A stretch of DNA of 23,510 bases from CAZIRO01 sp964541595. Its GTDB lineage: Bacteria; Acidobacteriota; HRBIN11. The translations under genes and the position numbers were made by a program. This document shows, one piece after another, positions 23,481 to 23,510 of this stretch (within the stretch, counting starts at the first letter, position 1; every line of letters begins with the position of its first letter). The stretch lies in contig CAZIRO010000023.1 of NCBI GenBank assembly GCA_964541595.1, positions 1-23,510 of the forward strand, given 5' to 3'. The notes under the pieces are model-generated. The model ran no database searches and had not been told where the DNA came from. It saw only the letters and a list, made by a program, of their open reading frames with translations.

Positions 23481-23510
23481 TCACGCGCATGGTGGTCGGC
23501 GAGACGGGCG
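23466..23510 (+). CDS. Possible start of a divergent gene running out of the window
   Basis: ATG at 23466 opens 15 codons (MNHLPSRAWWSARRA) to the window end without a stop, and a purine-rich GGGATCGGGA precedes it. This is too short to identify. It would be transcribed divergently from the kinase gene. Confidence 0.18.
   Translation, partial: MNHLPSRAWWSARRA

Noticed and set aside
1..23510. Genome-wide reassignment of TAG to a sense codon
   Set aside because: TAG ends accD and the GNAT-like gene at their expected C-termini, so the folC amber is an isolated case.

Overview
The window reads as chromosomal DNA of a diderm (Gram-negative-type) bacterium with a GC-rich genome (by eye; not counted). 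The diderm assignment rests on a fused LptF/LptG lipopolysaccharide-export permease, a sulfatase-like lipoprotein and a TonB-type C-terminal domain. The Hanks kinase carries an HRDVSPQN catalytic loop of the kind common in Myxococcota and related former Deltaproteobacteria. That makes such a lineage, probably uncultivated, my best guess, but nothing here fixes the taxon. The 100-base N run suggests a scaffolded draft or metagenome assembly. No phage, CRISPR, rRNA or tRNA was seen.

Layout. Positions 1-570 hold the end of a GNAT-like gene (+), followed by a 207-bp inverted-repeat element (copy A). dprA lies on the minus strand (892-1980). A divergent intergenic region with a decayed element copy (C) leads into a plus-strand pair: a YprB-type exonuclease and the LptF-LptG fusion (2272-5876). 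From 5934 to the right end almost everything is on the minus strand. Read in transcription order from right to left this comprises: a pseudo-receiver/Ser-Thr kinase/TonB chimera split by an assembly gap; a small acidic coiled-coil protein; accD; folC with an in-frame amber codon; element copy B; nfeD and stomatin; a GGDEF protein and a DUF4388 (PATAN) protein with a 4-nt overlap; hemL and a DUF1684 protein; and a PLP decarboxylase, Nudix hydrolase and sulfatase-like lipoprotein.

How the genes fit together. accD/folC (fatty-acid and folate synthesis), hemL (tetrapyrroles) and dprA (DNA uptake/recombination) are housekeeping. nfeD/stomatin is a classic membrane-quality pair. GGDEF-DUF4388 and the kinase-TonB protein are signalling genes. 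Both contain a degenerate receiver domain whose phospho-acceptor Asp is replaced (His in one, Tyr in the other). Clear sigma70-like promoters can be placed upstream of the kinase, the coiled-coil/accD/folC group, nfeD, stomatin and the decarboxylase operon.

Most unusual points: the receiver-kinase-TM-TonB architecture with an 18-residue tandem repeat at the assembly gap; a MITE-like element present as two good copies, each starting 5 nt after a stop codon, plus one relic, with the length difference between the good copies being exactly eight 7-bp units; the amber codon inside folC; and the LptF-LptG fusion.
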